A DNA stretch of 64,000 nucleotides, taken from the NCBI RefSeq assembly GCF_010730575.1, contig NZ_AP022614.1:2728001-2792000 (forward strand), read 5' to 3'. This DNA is from Mycobacterium parmense (GTDB taxonomy: Bacteria > Actinomycetota > Actinomycetes > Mycobacteriales > Mycobacteriaceae). Shown here in pieces: positions 16,851 through 26,791 of the stretch. The notes below the pieces were generated by a model. The model ran no database searches and was not told where the DNA came from. It was given only the letters and a program-made list of their open reading frames with translations. Positions within the stretch are counted from its first letter, which is position 1, and each line of letters opens with the position of its first letter. The position numbers and the translations under genes are program-made.

Positions 16851-18251
16851 ATGGATTTCGCGATATTTCCACCGGAAGTCAACTCGGGTCGGATGTACAC
16901 GGGTCCGGGGTCAGGGCCGATGATGGCCGCCGCGGCGGCCTGGGACGGGCTGGCGGCCGAGCTGCGTTCGGCGGCGGCCTCGTACGGGTCGGTGATCTCG
17001 GGCCTGAGCGCCGGCCCCTGGCTGGGCCCCGCGTCGGCCTCGATGGCGGCCGCGGCCGGCCCCTTTGCGGCGTGGACGAGTGCCACCGCCGCGCAGGCCG
17101 AGCAAACGGCTGCCCAGGCCAGGGCGGCCGCGGCCGTCTACGAGGTGGCGTTCGCGGCGACGGTGCCACCGCCGCTGATCGCGGCCAACCGAGCTCAGCT
17201 GATGGCGTTGATCGCCACCAACATCTTCGGACAGAACACGCCGGCGATCATGGCCACCGAGGCCGAGTACGGCGAGATGTGGGCCCAGGACGTCGCCGCG
17301 ATGTACGGCTATGCGGGCGTGTCCGCGTCGGCGGCGACGCTGACTCCTTTCACCCCACCGCCGCAGAGCATCAACACCGCCGGGTTGGGCGCCCAAGCCG
17401 CGGCGCTCGCCCGGGCCACCGCCACGTCGGTCACGGCCAACACACAGCTGCTGCTTTCGCAGTTCACCTCCGCTGTGCCCGCGGCACTGCAGGGGCTCGC
17501 CTCGCCCGTGTCCTCCACGCCGGCGGCAGGACTCGGGATCCTGCAGACCCTGGGCCTCGCAGGCCCGCTGAGCGGAATCACGGGACCCCTGCAGGCCCTC
17601 GGCATCACAACGCCAGCGAGCCTCTTGGAACCGGCCAGTACGGGTATCGCGTCCGCCGAGTTGACCACGGCGTCGGGGGCGTGGTCGTCGGCGTCCCAAG
17701 GCGACAAAGAGATCTTGGACAACGGGGACAAAATTGCCGACGACACCCAGAAGATTACCGGCCTCGAGGATCGAATAATCAGCAAGTTGAGCCAGTCGGG
17801 CTTGGGGGGCCCGGCCGCCCCGGCAGCGAGCCTGGGTCAGGCATCCTCCGTCGGGGCGCTGTCGGTGCCGTCGGGCTGGACCGCGGCGGCGCCGGAGATG
17901 AGACTTTCCGCAGTGACGCTGCCGGACACCGCCATCGAAGCCGCCCCGGAGGCCTTCGCCGCGATGCCGGGAAGCAGCATGTTCGGCCAGATGGTCCTGG
18001 CGAGCATGGCCGGCCGGGCAATGACGGGCGCATTGAGCCCGGGTGGGCGTGAGCGCATCAGGGCAACCACCGGAAAATGCCCGCCGTCCACGCCACCGCC
18101 GCCCACATCGCCGGGCGAATCCCGCCCGGGAATCGCCGTCGAGATCCGCGAATTCACCGAACTGTTGAGCAAACTCGGTGCGCTGCGCGACTCGGGGCTG
18201 CTGACCCACGAGGAGTTCGACTTGCAGAAGCAACGCCTTCTGGCCCGCTAG
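16851..18251 (+). CDS. PPE family protein (SVP subgroup) with C-terminal SHOCT domain
   Basis: A 466-aa PPE protein. The N-terminal domain of about 180 residues starts MDFAIFPPE (PPE at residues 7-9) and has the helical pattern of type VII secretion substrates. The middle is Ala/Gly/Leu-rich. The motif GALSVPSGW (near residue 335) places it in the PPE-SVP subgroup. The last 35 residues (about 430-466, [22 protein letters not shown]) match a SHOCT domain, unusual on a PPE protein. AGGAGG lies 10 nt before ATG 16851. No PE partner gene lies immediately upstream, so it probably pairs with a PE encoded elsewhere. Confidence 0.92.
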   Translation: MDFAIFPPEVNSGRMYTGPGSGPMMAAAAAWDGLAAELRSAAASYGSVISGLSAGPWLGPASASMAAAAGPFAAWTSATAAQAEQTAAQARAAAAVYEVAFAATVPPPLIAANRAQLMALIATNIFGQNTPAIMATEAEYGEMWAQDVAAMYGYAGVSASAATLTPFTPPPQSINTAGLGAQAAALARATATSVTANTQLLLSQFTSAVPAALQGLASPVSSTPAAGLGILQTLGLAGPLSGITGPLQALGITTPASLLEPASTGIASAELTTASGAWSSASQGDKEILDNGDKIADDTQKITGLEDRIISKLSQSGLGGPAAPAASLGQASSVGALSVPSGWTAAAPEMRLSAVTLPDTAIEAAPEAFAAMPGSSMFGQMVLASMAGRAMTGALSPGGRERIRATTGKCPPSTPPPPTSPGESRPGIAVEIREFTELLSKLGALRDSGLLTHEEFDLQKQRLLAR

Positions 18252-18405
18252 GACCCAAGCCACTCAACGAGGCCAACGGCGTGCGTGCTCTCGTCGAGGG
18301 TTGCCGTCCCGGGAGCCTCGGCTTCCTCTGCGCTGCAACATGTTTCGTCGACCAACCGGCGGAGCCGCTCAGCGACCCCGCACAGCTGAACACATTGCCG
18401 TTCAT

Positions 18406-19491
18406 CTACCCCTTCGAGCTGCCTTTCTCCGAGCCGCGACCCGGAGGAGCCGGGGTCCGGCTGACCACGTACAGGGCCTGCCCCGGGATCCGCAGGATGG
18501 GTATCCGCCGCGGCGACCCGAACCCGGCCTCGCGCAGCCAGTCGTGCAACCGCGCCGGGGTGTGCACCTGGGACCCGGAGCTGAGGTAGACGAACAGCCC
18601 CAGGAAGTTCGCCTGGGCCGCCGCGCGGCGGCTCGGCTCGGCGAACGCGTCCATCACGGCCAGCAGCCCGCCGGGCGCCAGCGCCTCGCGGATCCTGCCG
18701 AAGAGGCGGACGGTCTGGTCGGCGGTCAGGTGGTGGAGGAGGTTGAAGCACAGCACCGCGTCGTACCCGCTGCCCAGGTCGTCGGTCGTCGCGTCCCCGT
18801 CGCGGTGCACCACCCGGCCGGCCATGCCGGCCCCGGCGATGATCTCGCGGCCTATCGCCGCGCTGCCCGGCAGGTCGAGCACCGTCGCGGTCAGCCCCGG
18901 ATGGCGGCGGCACAGCTGCGCCGAATACCAGCCGTGGCCGCCGCCGATATCCAACAGGGATCGCGAATCCTTGGGCAGCCGAAGCTTTTTGGCCACCTCG
19001 TCGGCGCTGAGCCGGGCGAGTTCCAGCTGCCCGCAGACGTACCGCCGCCAGTACGGGTCGCCGGCGGCGGCCTCGTGGTGCTTGACGGGTTGTCCGCTGC
19101 GGGTGACCTCGTCGAGCCTCGACCACCAGTCCCAGTAGTCGGCGGTGCCGGCCACGAACTGGGCGACCGACAGCGTGGACTCGGGGTCCAGCCAGCGCCG
19201 CGACGAGCGGCTGAGCCGGTAACGCCCGGCCCGCGACGTCACATGGCCGCCCGACCGCAGGCAGTCGAGCAGGAGCCGGGTCGGCACCGGATCCAGACCG
19301 AGGTCGGCGGCGAGATCCTCGGGCGTCGACGGCTGCCGCGCCAGGCGGGCGGTGATGCCGGTACGCACCGCGGCGACGAGGATTCCCGACAGGGCCGTCC
19401 CGCCCCAGGCCTCGGCCGCTGCGGTGGGAACGAGGCCGGCCCGCAGCGCGAGCCACTCGGCGGGGTTGGCGCCCGTCAGGGAAAGCCTCAT
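18406..19491 (-). CDS. SAM-dependent O-methyltransferase (hydroxyneurosporene/acetylserotonin type)
   Basis: A 361-aa class I methyltransferase. The N-terminal winged-helix dimerisation domain (LARQPSTPEDLAADLGLDP) is followed by the SAM-binding Rossmann fold, with motif I LLDIGGGHGWYS, then TVLDLP and DGDATTDDLGSGYDAVLCFNLLHHL. The family methylates hydroxyl groups of quinones, carotenoids, phenols or polyketides. It is divergent from a UbiA-type prenyltransferase, which makes a prenylated quinone or phenol a plausible substrate (inference). GGAGG lies just upstream of ATG 19491 (reverse of ccctcc at 19501-19506). Confidence 0.9.
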   Translation of the reverse strand: MRLSLTGANPAEWLALRAGLVPTAAAEAWGGTALSGILVAAVRTGITARLARQPSTPEDLAADLGLDPVPTRLLLDCLRSGGHVTSRAGRYRLSRSSRRWLDPESTLSVAQFVAGTADYWDWWSRLDEVTRSGQPVKHHEAAAGDPYWRRYVCGQLELARLSADEVAKKLRLPKDSRSLLDIGGGHGWYSAQLCRRHPGLTATVLDLPGSAAIGREIIAGAGMAGRVVHRDGDATTDDLGSGYDAVLCFNLLHHLTADQTVRLFGRIREALAPGGLLAVMDAFAEPSRRAAAQANFLGLFVYLSSGSQVHTPARLHDWLREAGFGSPRRIPILRIPGQALYVVSRTPAPPGRGSEKGSSKG

Positions 19492-19570
19492 ATCGAACAG
19501 CCCTCCTTTTACATTTCCGGACTCATTACGATTTCACTCGTTCACAGCTTCTGCCGCAGCGGGGGCAGAC

Positions 19571-20436
19571 GTGACGGAAAGCCGACAACCACGGTCCACA
19601 CGCGAAAGACGCTGTCGGTCCTGAGCCACGCGCGAGCGCTCATCGTCGCCGGCCATGCGGGGCCGTCGATTGCGATCGCGGCCTTGACCACACTGCTCGC
19701 GGCGCAGGCGACAGCCCAGGGCGTGTGGCTCACGGCGCTCGCGATGTTGTTCGGCCAGCTCTCAATCGGCTGGTCCAACGATGCCATGGACGGCGCCCGC
19801 GACGCCGCGGCGGGCCGGACGGACAAGCCGGTCGCCACCGGTGCCATCGGCGCGCGGGCGGTGTGGCTCGCCGCCGTTGCCGGGCTCCTGGCCGCGCTGG
19901 CGACGGCGCTGGCCATCGGCGTGCTGACGGCGGTCATCCTGGCGGTGATCGTGGGCGCGGGGTGGGCCTACAACCTCGGCCTGAAGTCGACGCCGGCGTC
20001 CGGCCTGATGTTCATCCTCGGGTTCGGCCCGATCCCCGCCTACGCGACGAGCACGTTGCCGGCTCACCCCGTGCCGACGTGGTACGCGACCGCGGCCGCG
20101 GCCCTGGTCGGCCTCGGTGGCCACTTCGCCAACGTCCTGCCGGATCTGGCCGTCGACCGCGCCACCGGCGTCAACGGGCTGCCGCAGCAGGTGGCCGCCC
20201 GCTGGGGCGCCAGGGCAGTGCGGGTAGTCGCGCTGGTGTTGCTGCTGTCGGCGTCCGTGTTGCTGTTACTCGCATCGAGCCGGGTGTGGGTCGCGGCGGC
20301 CGGGCTGGGCGCGGCCGTCGTCCTCACGGTCGTCGGAGCACTGGGCACCGGCCGGGTGCCGTTCGCGGCGGCCTTCGGCATCGCCGCCGTCGACGTCGTG
20401 GTGTTGGCCGCGGGCGGGTATGCGCAGGGAGGCTAG
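19571..20436 (+). CDS. UbiA-family prenyltransferase, 5' end disrupted
   Basis: A membrane prenyltransferase of about 285 residues with seven to nine hydrophobic segments. It has the first Asp-rich motif NDAMDGARDAAAGRTDKP, which binds the prenyl diphosphate. A second typical motif, DLAVDRATGVNGLP, is also present. It should attach an isoprenoid to an aromatic acceptor in the membrane. The reading frame that encodes it has no ATG, GTG or TTG start in a sensible place. A natural-looking start, GTG 19571 (V-TESRQPRSTR), lies one frame away and stops at 19624. A small deletion between 19571 and 19624, or a sequencing error, would explain this. It is divergent from the methyltransferase. Confidence 0.7.
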
Positions 20437-20460
20437 ATGAGTGACCCGCAGTGCGGGCCC

Positions 20461-21321
20461 TTATTTGTATTTCTCGAACCAGGGATTGCCTAACCCTCGG
20501 TTCAATACATCTTCGATGTACGCGTCAGCCTCGTCGAATGAGCCGAAATGTTTCTCCACTTCGCCTAGGATCGCTTGTCGGTCCTCTTCTTTGGTCGCAC
20601 TTGCAGATCGCACCGAGTCGAATGCGTCGAAGAAGTTGTTGACTATGACCCGCTTATCCGTGCGATAGCCAGGCGCGGCGCAAAACTGAATGTCAGCGCT
20701 CGTCTTCGCCGCGCAGAGCAACTCCCAAAGACACCAAGTCCTGTCGAACAGCGGTTCGGTAGTAACAGGGAATGCGATCGCACCGATCGATTCGATCACC
20801 GTGTACATGTCTGGGGCGACCTGAATGTCGGAGTGCTGGTTGTAGCAGCAGATGTCAAGCCAGACGAACTCTTCCTTCACACCGGCAACGCCGCTTCCAA
20901 TCGCATTCAGCATTCCGAAAGGCTCCTGCCCAGACCCCTCCAGGTACAAGTAAGAACTCCACGAATGAGACACGAACCTGCCAGGAAGACCACGAGCATC
21001 GTCAGGCACCAATGCATAAAGTGGGCCGCGGACCGGAGCCGTCTTGTGCAGAATCCAATTAGCCATGAAGTCGCGCGTCGTGAAGCGAACCTCCTCGGGG
21101 ACCGGCCGCCACGGTGGCACTTCATCGTCGTAAAAACTAGCTCGTTTTTGGAATTCCGATCGTTGTCGCTCATACTCGATCCCCTCGCGGTGCGCGCTGT
21201 TTGCGTCCCACAAGAGCGAGCGGACCAGTTCGATGAGCCAAGACAGGCGGACTCCCCGCTCATACAGCGGGACGGATGCCTCGTCCCACACCGTGCCATC
21301 GACAGGACGGAGCAGGCTCAC
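20461..21321 (-). CDS. TIR-like domain protein
   Basis: A 286-aa soluble protein. Residues about 112-235 look like a TIR fold: FVSHSW at 116-121 (strand A), FVWLDICCYNQH at 152-163, and RTWCLWEL at 194-201. The last matches the W-C-x-x-E-L segment that holds the catalytic Glu of NAD-cleaving TIR proteins (Glu200 here). The helical N-terminus of about 100 residues and the C-terminal tail are unassigned. No effector partner, Argonaute, SMODS or STAND gene is adjacent; the neighbours are a UbiA gene and decayed DNA. NAD cleavage in an immune role is inference from the family. Confidence 0.65.
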   Translation of the reverse strand: MSLLRPVDGTVWDEASVPLYERGVRLSWLIELVRSLLWDANSAHREGIEYERQRSEFQKRASFYDDEVPPWRPVPEEVRFTTRDFMANWILHKTAPVRGPLYALVPDDARGLPGRFVSHSWSSYLYLEGSGQEPFGMLNAIGSGVAGVKEEFVWLDICCYNQHSDIQVAPDMYTVIESIGAIAFPVTTEPLFDRTWCLWELLCAAKTSADIQFCAAPGYRTDKRVIVNNFFDAFDSVRSASATKEEDRQAILGEVEKHFGSFDEADAYIEDVLNRGLGNPWFEKYK

Positions 21322-22186
21322 GGATATGCGGGGTGCTCAGGCGCCACGCGCGCGCCTATTCATATTCACAATTAATGACCTTAATGTTCCGCAGCTCCGT
21401 GTACATGATCTGTGCCACTCGTGCGCACCTTGCTGTTCACGATGGGTGTGCCGGACAACCGTGCAGCGGACCGTGCGAACTGCCGTGGCGAAATATGGCC
21501 CTGCCACATCGACCCGGTTACTTTCCCGCAGTCTTTGACGTGGCTTGCACACCTGATGCTTTCAGGCCGCGGGACGCGCGTGAGTTCCGTCAAGAAGACA
21601 TCGGCTGCCTGACCAAGCCCGTGCGTCCGAAGGACTGGATCGCCACTATCCGCAGCCGCTAAGCCTTCCTTACTCACCTCGACGCCGACGAGCAGCGCTG
21701 GGCCCAATGCAACGAGCGAGACCTTCACGAGGTGGAGACGGCACTCGCGTCTTTTACAGCGCACACCTGAGATCGCGAATCACGAAGCAGAAGAACAACT
21801 TCCGACGAAATGACCAGCCACGGACGAGTCCGAACCGGGGCGAAATATCGAGTCGCCTGTCGAACCTGCGACCTCTGGGTTATGAGCTCGCACCGAGGGT
21901 TTTCGGCGTTCGCTGAGTATCAAAAGCGCAGGTCAGCCCGAGTCAAGGGTCTCATTCGGTGCGCGCTGTCGCACTGATTCGAGCCAGTTCCGCGGTGTTT
22001 AGTTACCAAATCTGTTCCCTATCTTGCGGTCATGGGCGTTGTCCACCCTCTGCGCCCCGCCGGCCATCACCCACCCGCCAATGCTTTGCGATATGGACCC
22101 CGATTCAGCAAGACCACACGATCTGCTGAGCGCCCGAGGCTTTAGGACCGATAACTCCACTCACCGTAGGGCGATAACATCCCCGA
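21322..22186. other. 865-nt stretch with no recognisable gene
   Basis: Short frames occur on both strands, but none has a coherent composition, start site or recognisable motif. The GC content is visibly lower than in the flanking genes, with runs such as agttaccaaatctgttccct. I suspect decayed accessory DNA, because the next gene downstream is itself a broken chimera. Confidence 0.5.
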
Positions 22187-22785
22187 ATGGGAGTAGATCT
22201 GCCTGCCGGCTCCACGGAATTGCAGCGGGTAGAGCTGGCCCTCGCGGCTGCGCTATTCCGGTCTTTGGGTGATCCATCCCGGCTCGCCATCGTGCAGCAC
22301 CTGAGCGCCGGGCCAGCGCGGGTAACCGACATGGTCGAAGCCGTCGGGCTGGCGCGATCGACTGTGTCCACACACCTTGGGTGCCTCAAAGACTGCGGTC
22401 TGGGGGATTCCGACCCGATCGGCTGTGCCTCGTTGTTTCGGCTCACCCACGTCGCCGCCGAATCCGCCCACCACCTGCTCGGCGAGCACCGAGCCCGGAC
22501 CACGCTGATCGGGATCGTGCTGACCGCCCTGGCGCTGGTACTGATGCCGCTGCTGGGCTACAGCAAACACAGGCTCGCCGCCCGACTAAGCCCGGCGGCC
22601 ACCGCCGGGGAGGGCACCCCAAAACTATTTGTGCGCGCCCCAGTCCGCCGCGGTCCCGATCGGCCTGGCGACCGGCGCCGGCTGGCCCGGTGGGTGGGTG
22701 GCTCGACCCGGTGACGGGTCTCGGAGTTGGCGCCGTCGCCGCGTGGGAAGGCGTCGAATCCTGGCGCGGTGAGGACTGCTGCTGA
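22187..22785 (+). pseudogene. ArsR-type regulator fused to remnant of a cation-efflux transporter
   Basis: The first ~65 codons encode an ArsR/SmtB winged helix (FRSLGDPSRLAIVQHL, then ARSTVSTHLGCLKDCGL). Within a few codons the sequence changes to the end of a cation diffusion facilitator (HHLLGEHRARTT, then GIVLTALALVLMPLLGYSKHR). After about 22620 the reading breaks. An extra T in ctatttgtg and a 4-nt duplication in ggtgggtgggtgg are needed to continue to the CDF-type end WLDPVTGLGVGA, then WEGVESWRGEDCC, with a stop at 22783-22785. So the regulator lost its C-terminus, the transporter lost its first half, and the rest is frameshifted. A nonfunctional remnant of a metal-efflux locus. Confidence 0.75.
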
Positions 22786-22831
22786 CCCAGCGTCCCGACG
22801 CAGACGCGCGCAAGCCCTTAACGACGGGCGG

Positions 22832-23419
22832 CTACGGCGAACCGCCGGGTCGCATCATGCCGCCGCGTCCCCCCATGCACCCGGGCCCCATCGCGCCGCC
22901 CATCATGCCTCGCATCATGGCGGGCATTCCGTCTTGGACGAATCCGGTCACCTCGGCGGCATGAGCACGGATGGCGTCGGTTATCGCGGGATCAGCAGAC
23001 GTTTCCTCCGCGATGACGCCTGTCGGAGTCAGGGTCAACTGGCGCCGGTAGCCGCCGGCACTGCGGAATAGCGTCGGCAGGCTTCGGCTCATACACATGA
23101 CTTCGGTTCCCTGATCTAGATGCGAGTACATGCTCGACACATGCGCGTGCAGTTGCGCCGCCAAATCGGGCGAGCCTGACTGAGTGGTGGTGCGCACCCC
23201 GCCGGGGATTTCCTCAACGGTGCGTGTGATTTCGGTGTGACGGTTGAACATGTCCATGTAGAGACTCATGTCCGCCGGACTGGCCCCCATCATGCCGCCG
23301 TCTGCAAGGCGGATTCGCAGCGCGGGGAAGCCAACGAAGCGAGCTGCATATGCGGCGGCCCCCGCGGCCACGCTCGCACCGAGCGCCGCTAATACCGCCC
23401 GCCGAGTGAAGTTGCCCAT
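22832..23419 (-). CDS. Exported Met-rich protein, probable copper-associated
   Basis: A 195-aa protein. The N-terminus MGNFTRRAVLAALGAS followed by an Ala-rich hydrophobic stretch is an RR-containing signal or anchor. The mature region is soluble, and the C-terminal tail is rich in Met, Gly and Cys (MPAMMRGMMGG, GPGCMGGRGGMM), a composition seen in periplasmic copper-binding proteins. ATG 23419 has GGGAGG about 8 nt upstream; longer in-frame starts lack a site. It lies downstream of ctpV in the same orientation, but a 230-nt gap with a copper-box-like palindrome suggests its own promoter. Copper binding is inferred from composition and context. Confidence 0.75.
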   Translation of the reverse strand: MGNFTRRAVLAALGASVAAGAAAYAARFVGFPALRIRLADGGMMGASPADMSLYMDMFNRHTEITRTVEEIPGGVRTTTQSGSPDLAAQLHAHVSSMYSHLDQGTEVMCMSRSLPTLFRSAGGYRRQLTLTPTGVIAEETSADPAITDAIRAHAAEVTGFVQDGMPAMMRGMMGGAMGPGCMGGRGGMMRPGGSP

Positions 23420-23518
23420 GTGATGACCTCCCGAACATTTCGATTTAGTCGCAAAACCTTCACGGCAAACGTGTTTGGCGCGACTACAGCCATCGACGGT
23501 GATATTCGTCGTGATCCG

Positions 23519-23534
23519 TTCCCCAATAGGGGTA
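23519..23534. promoter_or_regulatory. Candidate second copper-responsive box
   Basis: TTCCCCAATAGGGGTA is an inverted repeat of CCCC/GGGG with a TA flank. It lies about 100 nt upstream of the Met-rich protein gene and downstream of ctpV. It resembles the C- and G-run palindromes bound by CsoR-family copper sensors such as CsoR and RicR, but the spacing is not that of the operator at 26792. Confidence 0.35.
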
Positions 23535-23650
23535 CATCGCAAGTACATTGACAGACGACTGGCACGAACCCAGCCGTTTCCGATGTACCACCCGTCGGTC
23601 CGTCATCTTGCTAGCCACTACGTCGCATGATCCGTTACCCGTCTACCTGC

Positions 23651-26020
23651 TTAGCGGCCAAATCGGCGGAGCCGTAGCGAGTTTGACACCACGCTGACCG
23701 AGGAGAATCCCATCGCGGCGCCGGCCACCACCGGGTTCAGCATGCCGAGCGCGGCAAGGGGGATCGCGGCGGTGTTATAGCCGAAGGCCCAGCCGAGGTT
23801 CTGGTAGATCGTGCGCAGGGTCTGCCGCGAGAGCCCGATCGCGGACACGACACCGTCGAGCCGGTCGGACATCAGTGTGATGTCGGAGGCTTCGATGGCC
23901 ACGTCGGTACCTGTGCCGATCGCGATGCCCAAATTGGCCTGCACCAGTGCCGGGGCGTCGTTGACGCCGTCGCCGACCATGGCGACCACCTTGCCCTCGT
24001 CTTGGAGCCGGCGAACCTCGGTGACCTTGTCCTCTGGCAACACCTCGGCCAGCACTCGGTCGATGCCGACCTGCTTGGCGATAGCGTTCGCCGTGCGGGC
24101 GTTGTCGCCGGTGATCATCGCGACCTGCAGCCCCATGGCATGGAGTCGTCGGACCACGTCGACGGCGTCGTCCTTGATCGTGTCGGCCACCGCGAGCACA
24201 CCGACAACCTGGCCGTCTTGGCCCACGAACACCGCGGTGCGGCCCTGCTCTTCGAGCTCGGCGGCCGCCGCAGCTAGATGGTCGGGCAGCTGCAGATTCT
24301 GTTCCTCGACCAGCTTGCGCCGCCCCACGACGACCGGCTTGCCGTCGACCTCGGCCCGCACTCCGTGCCCCGCGATATTGGTGAATGCCGTGGCGTCCGG
24401 TATCTCTAGCGCGCGTTCACGCGCACCGGCGACGATCGCCGCCCCGATGGGATGTTCGGAGCCTGCCTCGACCGCGGCGGCGATCCGCAGCACCAGATCG
24501 GGCTGGCGCCGCTTACCGGGTACCACATCAGTGACGCGCATTTGGGCACGCGTGAGGGTGCCGGTCTTGTCGAACACCACCGTGTCGATCTTCTTCGACG
24601 CTTCCAGGACGTCGCCGCCTTTGACCAGGATCCCGAGGTCGGCGCCGCGGCCTGTGCCGACCATAATCGCGGTGGGAGTGGCCAGGCCCAGTGCACACGG
24701 GCAAGCGATGATCAGCACCGCGACCGCCGCGGTCATACCCGCGACCGGGTTGGCGGCCAGCAGCGTCCACCCCGCAAACGTCGCGATAGCAACGCCGATG
24801 ACGGCCGGGACAAAAACCGACGAGACTCGATCGGCCAGTCGCTGCACCGGGGCCTTGCCGCCCTGCGCCTGCTCGACCAGGCGCACAATGTGTGCCAGCG
24901 CGGTGTCCGCGCCGACCGCAGTGGCGCGCACAGTCAGCAGCCCGTCAGTGTTGACCGTCGCCCCGGCAACGTGGTCACCCACTGTTTTCTCGACCGGGAC
25001 GGACTCTCCGGTGAGCATGGACTCGTCGACCGCCGCGCGGCCGTCGACGACCTCGCCGTCGACCGGGATCTTCTCCCCCGGGCGCACCCGCACCAGATCT
25101 CCGACTCGGACCTGTTCGATGGGCACGAGGAGCTCCGCGCCGTCGACGAGCAACGTGGCTTCCTTGGCGCCCATCTCCAGCAGCTTGCTGATGGCCTCGC
25201 GTGCCTTGCCCTGGGCTCGGGCCTCGAAATAATGGCCCAGCACCACGAACGCGATGATCAGCGCCGAGGTGTCGAAGAACAACGGGCCCCCGGCGAACAA
25301 TTGATAGGTGGAGTAGATGAACGCGGTCAGCGTGCCCAGCGCGACCAGCGTGTCCATGTTCGAACTCGACATCCGCGCCTGCTGTACCGCTCCCTTGAGG
25401 AACGGCCACCCGGCCACGAATTGCACCGGCACCGTCGCCACGAAGGCAAGCCACCCGGCCCACGGATAGGCGCCGAGAAACATTGTCGACGCCATCGCCA
25501 CCAGCCCTAACGGGAAGGCCAACCACACCCGCCGCAGCCACTTGCGCCGCTCGCGCCTGCTCTGCTCGTCGGGCGACAAACCGCTCGCGGTGACCGGTCC
25601 CGACCCGCAGCCGCCGCAACTTTCCAGCTCGGGCAGACGGTCCTGCGCGCGATTGCGAAGCCCAAACAGCGCCAGCCCGAACCCGCTGACAATCCTGCGC
25701 GCCCCACCGGTCCTGGACAGATTAGCCGAGTGCGGCGCCCGCGCGGGCACCAACTCCGTCGCGATGTGCTCGGCTTCGGCCACCGCCGACAGCACAGCCG
25801 CGACATCGCGCTGTTCGGGCGAATACCAGATCACCACCGATGCCGTTCGCGGATAGGCTTGCACGGCCTGCACACCGGCAACCTTGCCGACCGCCTCCTC
25901 GATCGCGACGGCACGAACCGCATCGACACGAAACCCGGTGACGTGCACCCGCATCCGCCCCGACGCGTTGGATACAACTTTCAGCACGTCGTCGGCACGG
26001 CTCAGAACACCGGTGGTCAT
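23651..26020 (-). CDS. ctpV: Copper-translocating P1B-type ATPase, CtpV-like
   Basis: A 789-aa heavy-metal ATPase. The N-terminal ~100 residues have a ferredoxin-like domain without the usual CxxC, and a small GGCG cluster lies near residue 135. Then come transmembrane helices, the actuator TGES, the membrane metal site [11 protein letters not shown], the phosphorylation motif DKTGTLT, an SEHP nucleotide-binding motif, and [10 protein letters not shown]. The CPC motif indicates Cu(I) export. Gene order csoR - DUF1490 - ctpV matches the M. tuberculosis cso operon (Rv0967-Rv0969). Its start shares ATGA with the DUF1490 stop. Probably induced by copper through CsoR. Confidence 0.93.
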   Translation of the reverse strand: MTTGVLSRADDVLKVVSNASGRMRVHVTGFRVDAVRAVAIEEAVGKVAGVQAVQAYPRTASVVIWYSPEQRDVAAVLSAVAEAEHIATELVPARAPHSANLSRTGGARRIVSGFGLALFGLRNRAQDRLPELESCGGCGSGPVTASGLSPDEQSRRERRKWLRRVWLAFPLGLVAMASTMFLGAYPWAGWLAFVATVPVQFVAGWPFLKGAVQQARMSSSNMDTLVALGTLTAFIYSTYQLFAGGPLFFDTSALIIAFVVLGHYFEARAQGKAREAISKLLEMGAKEATLLVDGAELLVPIEQVRVGDLVRVRPGEKIPVDGEVVDGRAAVDESMLTGESVPVEKTVGDHVAGATVNTDGLLTVRATAVGADTALAHIVRLVEQAQGGKAPVQRLADRVSSVFVPAVIGVAIATFAGWTLLAANPVAGMTAAVAVLIIACPCALGLATPTAIMVGTGRGADLGILVKGGDVLEASKKIDTVVFDKTGTLTRAQMRVTDVVPGKRRQPDLVLRIAAAVEAGSEHPIGAAIVAGARERALEIPDATAFTNIAGHGVRAEVDGKPVVVGRRKLVEEQNLQLPDHLAAAAAELEEQGRTAVFVGQDGQVVGVLAVADTIKDDAVDVVRRLHAMGLQVAMITGDNARTANAIAKQVGIDRVLAEVLPEDKVTEVRRLQDEGKVVAMVGDGVNDAPALVQANLGIAIGTGTDVAIEASDITLMSDRLDGVVSAIGLSRQTLRTIYQNLGWAFGYNTAAIPLAALGMLNPVVAGAAMGFSSVSVVSNSLRLRRFGR

Positions 26021-26289
26021 TTCTCGTCGCCCGACCCCGCCACCGATGCAACGTCCTCTCTGGCGCGCTCCCTCGCCTCAGCCATCACGTCGGCCACCGT
26101 CAACCGGGCCTGCTCAGCGCTCTCCCCGGCCTTACGCTCGGCCTCGCGAGCGACCCGTATGCCCCAGGCGGTGGCGATGACCGTGGCCTTGCGCCACGGA
26201 GCTTTGATCAAAGCCCCATAGGCCGCGGCCCCCACCACGCCGGTTACCACCGTTGGCATCGCCTTGGCCACAAATGCATGCAACACCAT
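26017..26289 (-). CDS. DUF1490 small protein of the cso operon (Rv0968-like)
   Basis: A 90-aa protein starting [15 protein letters not shown], with one N-terminal hydrophobic segment and a charged helical C-terminus ([15 protein letters not shown]). It matches the small gene always found between csoR and ctpV in mycobacteria. I chose ATG 26289 because CGGAG lies 11 nt upstream; a GTG at 26301 would leave no spacing for that site. The stop overlaps ctpV by 4 nt. Its function is unproven; it is probably a membrane-associated accessory to copper export. Confidence 0.85.
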   Translation of the reverse strand: MVLHAFVAKAMPTVVTGVVGAAAYGALIKAPWRKATVIATAWGIRVAREAERKAGESAEQARLTVADVMAEARERAREDVASVAGSGDEK

Positions 26290-26390
26290 CGTCTTTGACA
26301 CTCCGTTCGTATCGTTGGTTCGTATCGTTGCCCCGTGAGCGGTGACATGTCTTAGCTATCGGCCAGCATCGAGAATCTGGTGCTCGCTGG

Positions 26391-26750
26391 TCATCCCGGA
26401 CTTCCGGCCGTCACCGGCTCCTTCTCAATAGGTTCGCCGACCGCGGCACCGGCCAGTCGTGCCTCCGGACCGGTCAGCGCCGGCGTGAACTTGACGGCAT
26501 CGATCAGCTCCTCAATCGCCGCTTGCCCACGACCATCCAGCACCGCCGAGGAAAAGCACGTCTCCAAGTGGTTGTGCAACATGACCCGGTTCGACCGCTC
26601 CAGTGAGGACTGAACCGCCGAGATCTGCTTCATCACGTCCACGCAGTACGCGTCGGACTCCACCATCCGGATGATCCCGTCGAGGTGACCCCGAACCGTC
26701 TTGAGCCGATTCAGCGCCGCGCGCTTCTTCGCCGTCAATTCCTCGCTCAT
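26391..26750 (-). CDS. csoR: Copper-sensing repressor CsoR
   Basis: A 119-aa all-helical repressor, the same length as M. tuberculosis CsoR. The Cu(I) ligands fall at the same positions: Cys36, His61 and Cys65. Copper binding releases DNA and de-represses the operon. ATG 26750 (MSEELTAKKRAALNRLK) fits this alignment; a longer in-frame start would run into the operator. The gene heads the operon with the DUF1490 gene (gap 101 nt) and ctpV. A perfect inverted repeat 42 nt upstream is its likely binding site. Confidence 0.95.
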   Translation of the reverse strand: MSEELTAKKRAALNRLKTVRGHLDGIIRMVESDAYCVDVMKQISAVQSSLERSNRVMLHNHLETCFSSAVLDGRGQAAIEELIDAVKFTPALTGPEARLAGAAVGEPIEKEPVTAGSPG

Positions 26751-26791
26751 TACTCGCTCCAAACTCGCACCGACGCGGACCTCGGCCAGCA

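Noticed and set aside
21381..21764. 127-codon minus-strand frame in the gene-poor stretch
   Set aside because: No recognisable domain, no ribosome site, and composition unlike coding DNA nearby.
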